This document shows, piece by piece, positions 21,366-31,689 of a stretch of 64,000 nucleotides of DNA; position 1 is the first letter of the stretch, and each line of letters starts with the position of its first letter. Location of the stretch: positions 24,110 through 88,109 of the forward strand of contig JAYMGJ010000295.1 of the NCBI GenBank assembly GCA_037178675.1, written 5' to 3'. A program made the translations under genes and the position numbers. The DNA is from Scleroderma bovista. Its lineage: Eukaryota > Basidiomycota > Agaricomycetes > Boletales > Sclerodermataceae. The notes under the pieces were generated by a model that did no database searches, was not told where the DNA came from, and saw only the letters and a list, made by a program, of their open reading frames with translations.

Positions 21366-22293
21366 CCGGTACTTTGATGATGTCATCATTGTCATTGACA
21401 ACCTTTGCTGCCATCTTCTTTTTCTTGCACTTCTCGCTTCCTTGTGGCGACGTTGCCACCTCCTTCTCCTTTGCCTTGCCCTTTGCCTTGTCCACTACTG
21501 GACCTGGACCACCCACCTCCAGCCACTCACACTGCTCCTTGAGCCCAGTGCACTTCATGCACACATGTTGCTTGGGCTTTTCAGGGTCCTGCTCGCACTT
21601 GGCCTTGTGCTTGGCACAATGAATGCACCTGCCAGGAGGTTAATAATAATTAAAAAATCATAAAGAAGGATAAAACAATTACTTACCAGACTTCCTCACT
21701 CTGGTCTCCACTCAGACCTGCCTCTGGCTCTTCCCTTGCTCTTTTCTTTGATGCCTCCTGCACCAGTGCCCTCTGCCTCACAGCAACCTCTGCAGCCCTC
21801 CACTGCACCCCCACCCTGTTCTTCTCCACCTGCTCATGTGCCTGGTGCTCCACCTCCTCTCTGGCTTTCTGCTCTGCCTCTGCCTTAGCGCACTCCGCCT
21901 CCTCACAAGCTTTTGCCTCCACCTCTTCATGTGCTCGCACTCCACCTCTTCCCTGTGTTGTTTCTCTCTTGACCTGCTTGCGTCGACACCTCTCCTTCGT
22001 TTCAGCATCAAGGATGGACACCTTGTCTTTGCTACTGGACTGAAGCTCTGGTGTTGTTGCCTTGGTCCAGTCCTTGGACTTGACTGCAGAGGGAACAGTG
22101 GGGGTGGTGGACTTAGCAATGTTCAACATGTTAAAATCAATGACAGAAAACTGGGGGTAAAGACAAAACTGGTCTGATCTTTATAGATCCAAAATTCATA
22201 CTCAGACAACCACTCCGGACTCCACATTGTTTTAGGCAACCACACGACAGCCTCATTGGGGCCTCATGGGTTCAGCCCCTAAAAGAGGAATAC

Positions 22294-22928
22294 TGTTATG
22301 ACCATGTCCAACTCCAGGTCCTATCTGGTCACTCCAGTTGCATTGCAGCACTACAGTCCAACTCCAGACCTCTGCACATCACTCTGGTCCCAGATGTGCA
22401 CATACTCTTCCACTAAGTGCAACCCTTTGCATTAATCCCTATCCAGTCATTACTTCACCTCCCCGTCAACCCTGTAGTACCATGAGTTCTCCATGCTCTG
22501 TTTATATCTTCTACCTTGTAGTATTTTCTCCAGACCTTACTTATTTTCATTGGACCTGACCTAGTCCCAACTCCAGTTATTCCTTGTCTGCCCTTTGGGC
22601 TGTTTACTTGTCACCATAAATACTTGACCCTAGTTCTCTGTAGTATAAGTATCCTGTACTCCATCCTATATACCTCAGTCTGAAATCAACCGAAGTTACT
22701 ACTCCTGTTCCTGCTCGTCTCCATCTCCATCTCCATCTGCCCTCCATCTCCATCTTCTCTTGACCGGAACCTACACAAGGGATCAATGCTCGTATCCCTA
22801 GTGGTTGAATCCAAGCAGTCACCAACTCTGGCCGGACTAATCTCTTGTCCAGCCCTCTGCCCTCTTCCTTCATCCACCCTTATCCAGACTTGACCAGATC
22901 CCCTACCAGAGTAGACCAGGACTTGACA
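22294..22928 (+). repeat. 3' LTR of gypsy element 2
   Basis: A 635-bp LTR, TGTTATGACC...GACTTGACA. It is preceded by the purine tract aaaagaggaa and followed by attat, which is identical to the bases before the 5' LTR 15.5 kb away. This pairing defines the whole element. Confidence 0.94.
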
Positions 22929-22933
22929 ATTAT

Positions 22934-23045
22934 CCATCAACCATGGTTCATAGCATATTACAAAATAGTGAGAATATGGTGTCATTGACACTATATATCA
23001 ATATTTCACTTTTAATGTGATAAATAGTACTACCTATATAGTGTA
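22934..23045. other. host flank of element 2
   Basis: AT-rich sequence, part of which (22968-23032) repeats the left flank 7370-7445. No gene seen. Confidence 0.6.
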
Positions 23046-24541
23046 TTACCAAATAGTTTGATTTGCATACTTACTAGCCCAATTGTTCAGTACAAATGAA
23101 CTACACAAGTCTAATACATTCTTAGATGTCCATTGAGGTGACCAAGTCGCTTTTCTAGGAGCGTTAGGGATTAATTGACATGCTTGCCTAATTGTTCTCA
23201 ATAAAACAACCTTTCCCACCATCTCACTTGGTTTGCTTACTGTATACATGTTGTGGTGTTTCCCTGGCATGTGCAATACCTTGTACCACTCAATGTAAGC
23301 AAGCTCTTCTTTTGGCCAGCAGCTAGGTGCCTCAGAGAGTAATATCTTCCTGGGTAATTTAAATATGACCTGAAGATGCCCTACTTTCATTTCTAGGAGT
23401 GTTCATCAGTGAGTAAACAGGAATGATGTATCAGATCAGCTTCACCTGGAAGCCCTGTGGACTCTGCAGCAGCAGAGTGAGCAACCACTACCATGTCAAG
23501 TTGACCACTGTCTCCAGGCTTTGCCTTGATGGTTTCCTTCCCCCCTTCCCCATCTATGTTGTTCCCCAACTCATCCATCTGTAGCTTATAGCCATATCAT
23601 ACATCCAAACACTCCAGACCCAGACCCAGACTAGCATGTTGTAGCTGTGAGTGCAGGATTGATTGTCCTTGGGATAAGAGGGAGTTGAGAAAGCACTTAA
23701 GGTCCCTTGAAAAGTAAGGCACTGAATGGAGTTCCTCTATCTTGCTTATGGGCTGAGCATGCGCTGCAGGCTGCTTTGCTAGCATTATTGTCCTGGTGAG
23801 TGGGTCCTGGTTCTCCTCTGCCTGGTCATTGACATATCTCCCAAACATCTCTATTTTCTCTTGCCTATCCAGCCACTTGGTCATCTGCAGGATGGCATTT
23901 CTTGTGTTTGACACCCTCCAACCCTCCTTAGCTAGGTCTATATGCAGTCATTTGAAGGCCTCTGTGTTATAGTTGTTGGTAGTACCATACATTTTGATGC
24001 ATTCCACATAATGAAGCAAACTGTGGAATTTTGGAATGTTGAAGTGGTCTCTGATTCCCAGTGTGACAAGAACTTCCTTATGATAGTGAAACAGTGACAG
24101 GGCATCTTCCATATATTTGAGGGAGTCTTCATCATGAGAGGGGTATTGGGCCAGATAAAGGAAGTCTAATAGCACCCTGTAACACATTAGGACATTGTTT
24201 GGGACTTTACCCACCAAGCAGCCCAGAAGCACCTCTGCCATCTGCTTTCTCTCATTCCCTGACACCTGCATCAACTTAGACCAACTGTGTTTGAAATGGT
24301 GGACTCCAAAGAGTTGTGCTGCATGATGGAGCAGGGAGGTTGTGGTTGAAGCATTCGATGTATGCAAGGAAATCATTACTGTGAAGGAGGCAGAAGATGA
24401 TATGAATTTGTACAATAGCATGCCCTGTAAGACAAGTGAACAAATGATGAGGCATCTTGCTTCAAAACATACCTTTGAGACCCTTTGAAGGCCAGTCACT
24501 TTCGTCTGTTTGACTAATGATAGTGAAGTCATATTGGCCAC
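23046..24541 (-). pseudogene. Plavaka-type (CACTA) transposase relic
   Basis: Three minus-strand frames in order match the C-terminal half of basidiomycete Plavaka-family transposases. First comes HHAAQLFGVHHFKHSWSKL and LVGKVPNNVLMCYRVLLDF, with GIRDHFNIPKFHSLLHYV (24541-23948). Next is TKWLDRQEKIEMFGRYV (23914-23597). Last is a region with ELAYIEWYKVLHMPGKHHNMY (split over the family motif) and LDLCSSFVLNNWASKYANQT (23390-23046). The stops and gaps between frames show it is inactive. The N-terminal half and terminal repeats were not found. It would have excised and moved a DNA transposon. Confidence 0.78.
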
Positions 24542-25679
24542 TGGGGAGTCATGTAGAGGGAGGAGAGGCCACTTCAGTCAACCCCCATCCAGGACCTATT
24601 TAGGTTTGTATATTTATACAGATGTATCTACCTATGAGGTCCTGACAGGTTGGAAATTCCCAGCTGCCCATGGAGATTCTCCATTCTCTAGCACTATGCA
24701 TGGGGATTCTCTGGAGCCTTATTATAATTCTCCAGCACTATGCTTGGAGATCCAAATATGAGCATTTCTGGGCACAAACAGGACTTTCTCCAGGGTTAAA
24801 TAGGGTCTTTTATGAGTACAAACAGGACCTTCTCCAGAGTGAATAGGGCATTTTCTGGGTGCAAATGGGACTCTCCAGGCTAAATAGACCTATTTCTGAG
24901 ATCAAATGATGCTTTTGCCATGCTACATAGGCCTCTCCCCAGAATACAATATATTACTAATATATTAACATCATTTGTTCATGTGAAAACTTTTCTTGTC
25001 TGGGTACATACATTATATACTACTCTATGTACTCTCCTCATCAGCTTGATGTGGGTATTTTCCAAGTCAGTTTTGGAATGTCTAAAGGGGTACAAAGATT
25101 TTCCAAGGGGATATGAGGATTCTACAAGTTAGGTGTGGAAATTCTCCAAATAAGTTTCAAGCATGCAAATGAAACCATGATCATTGGAGTAGGTGGGATT
25201 TCAGTATGTGTAGTGGGTGGAACATACCTCTAACTTGGAAGGCAATATTTGATGTGGTTCAACATGGAGTATATAGAGGGGGGAAGGGGGGAGGGGGAAG
25301 GGGGAAGGGAGGAGGGGGGGAAGGGGGGAAGGGGTGTTAGTGTTCACCTCCTAGATTGAAATTTTACAAGTCACCTGAGGAGGTTCTTCAAGGGGGGTAT
25401 GCATCCTGCAATTTGGATACCAGGATGAGTGAAGCCAAGAATGGTAAGGGGGGTTAATTTTCACATTCTTGATGGAAAACTTTCCAAGTCATGTGAGAAG
25501 ATTTGTCAATTTGGATGCCATGATGAGTGAAGCCAAGAATGGGGGTATGGGGATTCTTCAAGGGTAAAGTGGAAATTGGGCCATGAATAGCCATCCCCAC
25601 ACACATCATGTTTTCTGGTCCCTCACTGTACTCACCTTTGCCATCCTCATGGTATCCCTCACCCCTTCCCTCACCAGTC
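24542..25679. other. intergenic, degenerate direct repeats and a G-rich tract
   Basis: It contains loosely repeated phrases (variants of tctccaggg-aaatagg) at 24760-24900, plus poly-purine sequence. No supportable gene was found. Confidence 0.5.
25277..25334 (+). repeat. G-rich tract with G-quadruplex potential
   Basis: At least nine runs of three to eight G separated by AA, A or GGA fall within 58 bp. This easily satisfies the usual G3+N1-7 pattern. Confidence 0.8.
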
Positions 25680-26089
25680 CACCTTCAGTGTCAACAATAT
25701 GACCACCACCACCTAGATGACAATGACAGCCACCACCACCTCACCACCTACATTGACATTCCAGACATGGCCTCATCCCCAGCATAACCCAGCAATGACA
25801 ATGGCAACAACAGCTACCACCCCAACACCAGCAGTCAGGTCATGCTGGGCAGACTGGTCCTGGAAAGTGCTACTGCCTTTACACCAAAGCAGCATACCAC
25901 AATGAAATGCTGCCTACTTTGATCCCAGATATCCAGAGAACTAACCTTGCCCATACTATCCTTATGTTAAAGGCAATGGATATCAATGACTTGCTCAGCT
26001 TTGACTTGATAGACCCACTGCCAGTGCATCAACAATGACAATGGACACATCCCCTGCTCCCCAGTGGTGCAAACACAGCAGAACTACTA

Positions 26090-26600
26090 CACATTTTTTG
26101 GTAATCAACACTACATCACAAACACAACACAACACATCCTAAGTGACACTACACATTTTTGGTAATCAACACTACACTACACATTTTTTCCTAATGGATA
26201 CTACACATTTTTTGTACACATTTTACTACACTTTGACAACACTTTTACTACGCTTTTTTGTACACTTTTACTACACTTTTTACTACACTTTTACTACACT
26301 TTTTTGTACACTTACACTACACTTTTACTACACTTTTTGTACACTTTTTACTACACTTTTTACTACACTTTTACTACACTTTTTTGTACACTTTTACTAC
26401 ACTTTTTACTACACTTTTACTACCCTTTTGACTACACTTTTACTACACTTTTGACTACACTTTTTGACTACACTTTTACTACACTTTTTTGTACACTTTT
26501 ACTACACTTTTGATTACACTTTTACTATGCTTTTTTGCACACTTTTGACTACACTTTGACTACACTTTTGGGGCACTTCTTACTACACTTGTACTACACT
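26090..26600 (+). repeat. (TTTTACTACAC)n array, left arm
   Basis: About 500 bp of an 11-nt unit with variants (ttttttgtacac, ttttgactacac). Its first part contains two copies of a longer unit around tttggtaatcaacactac. Confidence 0.9.
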
Positions 26601-26726
26601 TGTTGTAAATTGATTAGATTGAGTAGTGTAGTCATGGTTACGTTAAGAAGGGTAGTCATGATTAGGTTAAGAAGTGTAGTCATTATTAGGTTAAGTAGCA
26701 TAGCTGTGACTGGGTTAACAAGTGCA
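26600..26726 (+). repeat. 24-bp tandem repeat at the centre of FB2
   Basis: About four copies of a unit close to tagtcatgattaggttaaga separate the two inverted arms. Successive copies share the order tagtcat, ggtta, aagtgt. Confidence 0.7.
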
Positions 26727-26950
26727 CCCCAAAGTGTAGTAAAACATGTAGTCAAAGTGTAATCAGAAGTGTACAGAAAGTGTAGTAAAAGTGTAGTAAA
26801 AGTGTAGTAAAAGTGTACAAAAAAGTGTACAAAAAAGTGTAGTAAAAGTGTACAAAAAAGTGTACAAAAAAGTGTAGTAAAAGTGTACAAAAAAGTAGTA
26901 AAAGTGTAGTAAAAAAGTGTAGTCAAAAGTGTAGTAAAGGTGTAGCAATA
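26727..26950 (-). repeat. (GTGTAGTAAAA)n array, right arm (complement of left arm)
   Basis: This is the same 11-nt unit as 26090-26600 in inverse orientation, with the same gtacaaaaa variants. The two arms form a long imperfect hairpin. Confidence 0.9.
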
Positions 26951-28022
26951 GTGTCAGTAGTTAGGAATTTACAGAGTTGTACAGAGTTGATGGGTCTGTA
27001 CAGGCTGTACAGACCTGTACACAAGTCATGTGGTCTGTAGTGTCTGTAGCCCAAAAGTGCTGTTTTGCTGATGAAGGGCAGTTATCATGTTGATGGTTGT
27101 TGTCATCATCCATCGGCAGTAGTTCTTGTCTCAGTAGTGGCATAGGACTTGGGTGTGCTAGCCATTACATTGGTAGTGGCAGTGGCGGTCATCATCATTG
27201 TCATTGATGCTGGTCATTTTGGTTGTTCCCATTGTTAGTGATTGCCTGTTGATGATGTCCTGGGCATTGGGTATGCTGGTGATAGTGGTGGCAGTTGTCA
27301 TTGCATCATTGATAGTGGTGGTCATCACTATTGGGTGTGGCGGTCATTGGACTTGTGATGGTCATTGTCGTTGTCAATGCTGGTAGGGTTATTTGTTGGT
27401 AATGGCCTGAGCATTGAACATGCTGGTCATCAGATTGGTGGTGGTGGTGGTGGCGGTCATTGTCATTGTCAGTGGTTGTCTGTTGGTGGGGTGTCACACA
27501 CCAAACAGGTTTGGTACAGTGAACATGGAAGATAACACCTATATCAAATGATCCTTATGTGAAGGATAGGCACAACAGATCCTCATTGTAGCCATCTATC
27601 GCAGAAGAAGACTATTCTGATGCAAGAGATGAATGCCAATGCTGACAGTCATCCCTCGCACAAGAACCACCAAGAAGCAGAAGAAACTGAAGGAATAACA
27701 TCATTATGGTATGAGAAAGGAATGCACACCTCTGCAGTCCAACTCCCATATCAGAATGATCAAAGAAGCTGAAGAATTGATGGAGAAACAAAGGAGAAAG
27801 AGAAGAAATGATTTTTAGTGCCCAAATGTCATTTTTAGGCACCCAGTGCCAGCATTCCGATATTTTGAATAGCTCTGCCATTTCTCAAGCTATTGGGCAC
27901 ATGATTATACCATCAGAGAGCCTAGAACGTGGTCTATCTGCCTGTCAAGTTCCGATGCAAATCTGTTTATTTCCCACGGAGATATTCCCCCCGCAATCCA
28001 GACGTTCATCTCATCGCTCACT

Positions 28023-28415
28023 ATGGAGTCTGTATTATCTCTGGATTGTTTCTCTGCTATTGCTGCAGATCTCCACCATGTCCTGCTCTTAGGACAGCCT
28101 CTCCCAGAGTTCCCATGCACTGTCTGGCATGTATCTTCCCAGCCTGCTCCCTCAGTCCCCCTTGTTCTTGGCCAGCACGTTCTCCTCGTCAGTCCTGCAT
28201 CAAGGATGTACTTTGGTCATCTTAGGTCTATTGTCAAGCCTGAAAAGTCTTCTCTGGTCGTCTCTGTGTCCCCTGAGCCCTCAGCCTATGATCCCTTCCT
28301 CCCAGATACTTGCCATGTCCATCTTCTTCTGTCATTCATCTCACTTCCCTGGATGCGTCGAATTCAGTACTCTGTCCACTTCCCCACTTTCAGACGGCAT
28401 CCCTCAGCACCATGA
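28023..28415 (+). CDS. LTR2-encoded conserved hypothetical protein
   Basis: A 130-codon ORF, MESVLSLDCFSAIAADLHHV start, colinear with the LTR1 protein through LLLGQPLPE, SQPAPSVPLVLGQ and LSFISLPW, with a different C-terminal tail (VHFPTFRRHPSAP). Sequence flanking the ORF in LTR1 and LTR2 has largely diverged. Function unknown. Confidence 0.5.
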   Translation: MESVLSLDCFSAIAADLHHVLLLGQPLPEFPCTVWHVSSQPAPSVPLVLGQHVLLVSPASRMYFGHLRSIVKPEKSSLVVSVSPEPSAYDPFLPDTCHVHLLLSFISLPWMRRIQYSVHFPTFRRHPSAP

Positions 28416-29036
28416 CAGTTATACTCCCACTTTATGGTGCTGTTAGGAAGAAGAACCCTCTCTCATTCTTTCCCAGAAGAGAGCTCGTCAAGGGAGCCCA
28501 TGGTTGCACTTCAGCGGCACTAGAATATATGCACTATACCTTAGTGTATGCTGACCCCCCCCCCCCCCCAAAGACCTCTGGACCCCTGGTACCCTTCTTG
28601 TGGCTGTTCTCTCTCGGATCAATTCCCCTATTTATCCCAGGTCTCCCCTATTGTTCCCCCATCAAATTCCTGATGGTACACAGCCTCTCATCAAACTTCT
28701 TGGGCAGTGCATCAATGACTTCTTCTGCTGTGCAAGTGACTCATCCCTTGCTTACTGATGCTCTCTTGTCATCAGTATTACTCTATCCCTTTTGCATTTT
28801 TGGTATATTACTCAGCTGATGACTCACTCCCTTACCAATCAGTCTTGTCATGCAGCTTACTCATTCCTTTACTCAGCAGCTTATTCATGCTCCCTATGCT
28901 TACTCATTCCTGCTTATCCCTTGCTTACTGATCGCTTACAAACCCCTTACAAAGCTCTTGCCAATCCCTTACCAATCCTTGACAAAATCTGCTTATTCCC
29001 TTCTCTTTTTGTACTTCAATGCTGTGTCCCCCCATG

Positions 29037-29062
29037 TATTTAAACACCTGGGCTCAGCCCAG
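29037..29062 (+). promoter_or_regulatory. LTR2 TATA box plus 6-3-6 hairpin
   Basis: TATTTAAA (29037-29044), CAC, CTGGGC-TCA-GCCCAG (29048-29062). Spacing is identical to LTR1, with different stem and loop bases. Confidence 0.72.
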
Positions 29063-29830
29063 TGATAAGAGACCCAAAATAGTATGAAATTATCCCTCTC
29101 TCAGACTCTCTCAGTCAGTATCCCCTCAGCTCTTTGAGTCTTGTAGGCTTCAGTGAAGGTCTAAAGGCTCTGATATCTCAAGTTTATTCAATCTATTCAA
29201 GTCCAAGTATTTCTCTAGGCTCAAGTGGAGTCTATCCTGTCAATCCTTCATCTCCCATTGCTTCTGGACGTCAGGAGCCCCCTTGCCCCTTTGCTGCACC
29301 AGTCTCTAGGTGTAGTATCGCTACTTCAGTCTCAGTCAACTCAATCCCTGCTTTGACACTTCCTAGGCTTTAGGAAGAGTCCAGACCCCTATTCCCTTCA
29401 TCATCTACTGCTCCTGTACCCCAGGAGTATCCTGCATCACTGTCTGCATCACCCTGTTGGTGTAGATCCCCTCTTCCCCTCCTCAGCATATCCTCTCTGG
29501 ACACCACAGAGGCAAACCACCACTCACACTTTTTCGTAGTCCTTTGTTGGTGTTGTGTTTGGGTTGTTGTTTCAACCTAAACCCTCACTTTGACTCACAG
29601 CAGCCTGGGTATTAGGGGTGCTGTTCATAACATTGGTGGTACCAGGTGTCGACATTGACAGTTGATAGTAGGGGTGGTGGTTCAGACTTGGTCGAGGGTG
29701 AGGTAGTGGCTGTCAACAATTGATGCTGATTGTGGTTGTCATCATCATCCCAGTGGTGGTGGTTGAGTTTGAGGTGTTGACGTGTCATTGTCATTCATTG
29801 ATGGTGAAGATGGCACAAGCACTGGCAATA

Positions 29831-30932
29831 CCATCAACTCAACCTGAGTCAAAGGGATGTGGCTCCCTGGAGTGAATTAATGGGTGGAGATTCAGATACA
29901 TGGACTTATGTGTTGTCTGGGCCATCCACACATCCTGCAAAGTGTCTCTACACAATTGTGTGTCAACGGTGATGCAGAAGCCTCAAGATACAAGCTTACA
30001 TAATTCAAGCCATGCCAAAGTCCTCTGAACTTCATCCAAACACGTGTGGACGAGGTGTTTTCTGAATCTTGCACACACAAGTGTCTCATGCTCATTGGCC
30101 TTAACCATGGATGTAGTACCTGTGTGCTTGTAGAGAGAACCAAGGGAAAGTGGGCAGCTTCATGATGAGGTAAGAGACATAGACTGTTTTTTCACATCTG
30201 ACTTGGTTTCTCACTGATCAACCTTGGTGTGATCCATGACAGACCAGACACCAGATAAGTTGTTGAATGTGGTTGACTTGATCGATCCCAAAATGAAACC
30301 ATGCCAATTCGCTCCAGTGATGAGCTTTGTGGGGGTATGTATCTTGAAAAAAGTGTGTTGGGGGTTGCTGCAGTGGACCTGTAGGACAGAAGCTGTAGAA
30401 AAGGAAATTGGTAACCCTGTAGTGACCTCAGTAGATACTCAAGCTACTATATTAGAGTAATACCTGTAGTGACTACTACAAGTGAGTAAGTGTAAAAGTG
30501 AGTGTGTAATGGACTACTTACCCTCAGTAGATGTTCAAGCTACTGAGGGACTAATAGGAAAATACTACTGTGTATGTATGCTAGGAAGGCTTATGTAAGC
30601 CACACAGTCATGCACCTAAGTACCTAGTAATGCATGCTGGTTAATTTACAACAATGTACAGGATGCTGTCCTCTCTGTGTTTGATATTCGGCTCACATAC
30701 TTAGACGTCAATATAATGGACTGTCCACCCAGGTCTGTTAGTGAGTTTCATCACTTTCTGTGTGACAGTGGAAGACAAACAGTTCTTCAATACAAGAGAG
30801 CAGTTGCATCCAGCCCACCACAGGTGTACTCACTTCCTTCCCAAAACTTGAAACAAACACACTGATTTCACTTCTTGCTGCAGCCAAGTTCTTCCAAGCC
30901 TGCATTGCAGTCTCACACTGGCCTCACCCAGG
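29831..30932. other. intergenic
   Basis: Contains only short, uncharacteristic open frames (for example 29892-30143 minus). Direct repeats around caagctactga appear at 30430-30550. No gene can be supported. Confidence 0.5.
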
Positions 30933-31689
30933 ATGACCTCTAGAGAGGCAATCATGAGAGGAGATGAAGCACTCCTTTCTTAGCTTGGATATAAGCAAGA
31001 GTTCAAACATGCATTCACTCCATTTGAGGTGCATTTTCTCCATCTCTCTCGGGTGCCAACCGACAGCCGAGCCTCAATTGCTCATGAGACACTTGTGGGT
31101 GTTTGGGGTGTCCCTCAGCATTATTGGCCCCCTCCCGTCCATTGTGTATGGCTCATCCTTGTTACCATTGGCAAACATGTACTGCTCTGTTCTGGTCTAT
31201 GCCCTTCCGAATGGTGGCGCATCTGCTATGGTGTGGGGGGTATGTGTCGGGTGCCTTTTGGAGAGTGCTGTTGAAGCAATACCTATATATGTAGAGGAAC
31301 TGCTACTCCAACTCACCTGTTGGGTGGAGTGCACAACCTGAGATGGTAGCGGGCGGTAGCTGGTCAAGAGCTGTTATATTATATATGTGATGGACACTGT
31401 TTATATACAATAAATAATGTGACATGTGACTGTGATGCATGATGTGTGACATGTAACATCTACTCTAAAGGGGACTATTACTAAGTCTACACTAATATGG
31501 GTTGCAGTCTTGTGCACACTTTGTTGATGGTTTACACTGGGTGCATGTGTGACTTCAACAAGTGCAGATATTGAAGTGAAACTATTCCAGTGGCTTGTAG
31601 CCTCGCTTTTCATTCTCTGCATCAGTTTGGCCATGGCAGAACTTGGCTTCTCTGCACCGATGTCTGTAGCTCTACTACTGGATGCACGC

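Larger units (their letters stand above)
18820..22129 (-). pseudogene. antisense accessory gene of gypsy element 2, Zn2Cys6-like, split by LTR1-C
   Basis: It lies between pol and the 3' LTR, on the opposite strand. Exon 1 starts at 22129 (MLNIAKSTTPTV) and encodes a long Glu/Ala/Lys/Arg helix, likely coiled coil. An intron (GTAAGT to CAG, about 21690-21624) joins a cysteine cluster spaced C-X2-C-X6-C-X11-C-X2-C-X6-C, which matches the fungal Zn2Cys6 pattern. A Lys-rich stretch follows, then LTR1-C (19093-21365). Beyond it come a FLEWLDQLTGAVEEMTSQM segment and, after a frame slip, an acidic Glu/Asp tail ending at 18820. It could be a DNA- or nucleic-acid-binding regulator of the element, or a captured host gene. 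Confidence 0.72.
7446..22928 (+). mobile_element. Ty3/gypsy chromovirus, element 2 (complete, multiply interrupted)
   Basis: The element runs from the 5' LTR (7446-8074) to the 3' LTR (22294-22928) and is flanked by a perfect 5-bp duplication, attat at 7441-7445 and 22929-22933. Subtracting the four direct insertions and their target duplicates leaves an ancestral element of about 7.85 kb. A purine-rich tract (aaaagaggaa, 22281-22290) precedes the 3' LTR and is the likely polypurine tract. Order: LTR, primer site, gag, protease, RT, RNase H, integrase, chromodomain, antisense accessory gene, LTR. Stops and frameshifts show it is dead. Confidence 0.93.
27492..29599 (+). mobile_element. LTR2, plus-strand copy
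   Basis: It starts TGTCACACACCAAACAGGTTTGG and ends ...CTCACTTTGACTCACA. It is similar to the inverted copy but without the 282-bp insert. The right half holds the TATA/hairpin (29037-29062). A C15 homopolymer at 28555-28569 corresponds to eight residues in the inverted copy. Flanks are gggg and gcag, so no target duplication is recognised; flank decay or rearrangement is likely. Confidence 0.82.
25680..29830. repeat. fold-back block FB2: mirrored simple-repeat arms, interrupted by LTR2
   Basis: The outer left arm (25680-26060) is rich in CCACCACC and CAATGACAATG. The inner left arm (26090-26600) is a (TTTTACTACAC) array and the inner right arm (26727-26950) is its complement (GTGTAGTAAAA). 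The outer right arm (27060-27491, continuing 29600-29830 after the LTR2 insertion) is rich in GGTGGTGG and TCATTGTCATTG. The block as a whole can fold back on itself. No transposase was found inside. Terminal boundaries were not established. Confidence 0.6.

Noticed and set aside
26600..26726. Telomere-like ttaggtta pieces
   Set aside because: The unit is 24 bp and lacks the regular TTAGGG-type array. It lies at the centre of an inverted repeat, not at a chromosome end.
26143..26926. Open frames of repeated Tyr/Thr/Leu residues on both strands
   Set aside because: These are translations of the 11-nt microsatellite arms and not genes.
31029..31294. Two extra plus-strand frames within the permease region
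   Set aside because: Both read permease exons and introns in wrong frames.
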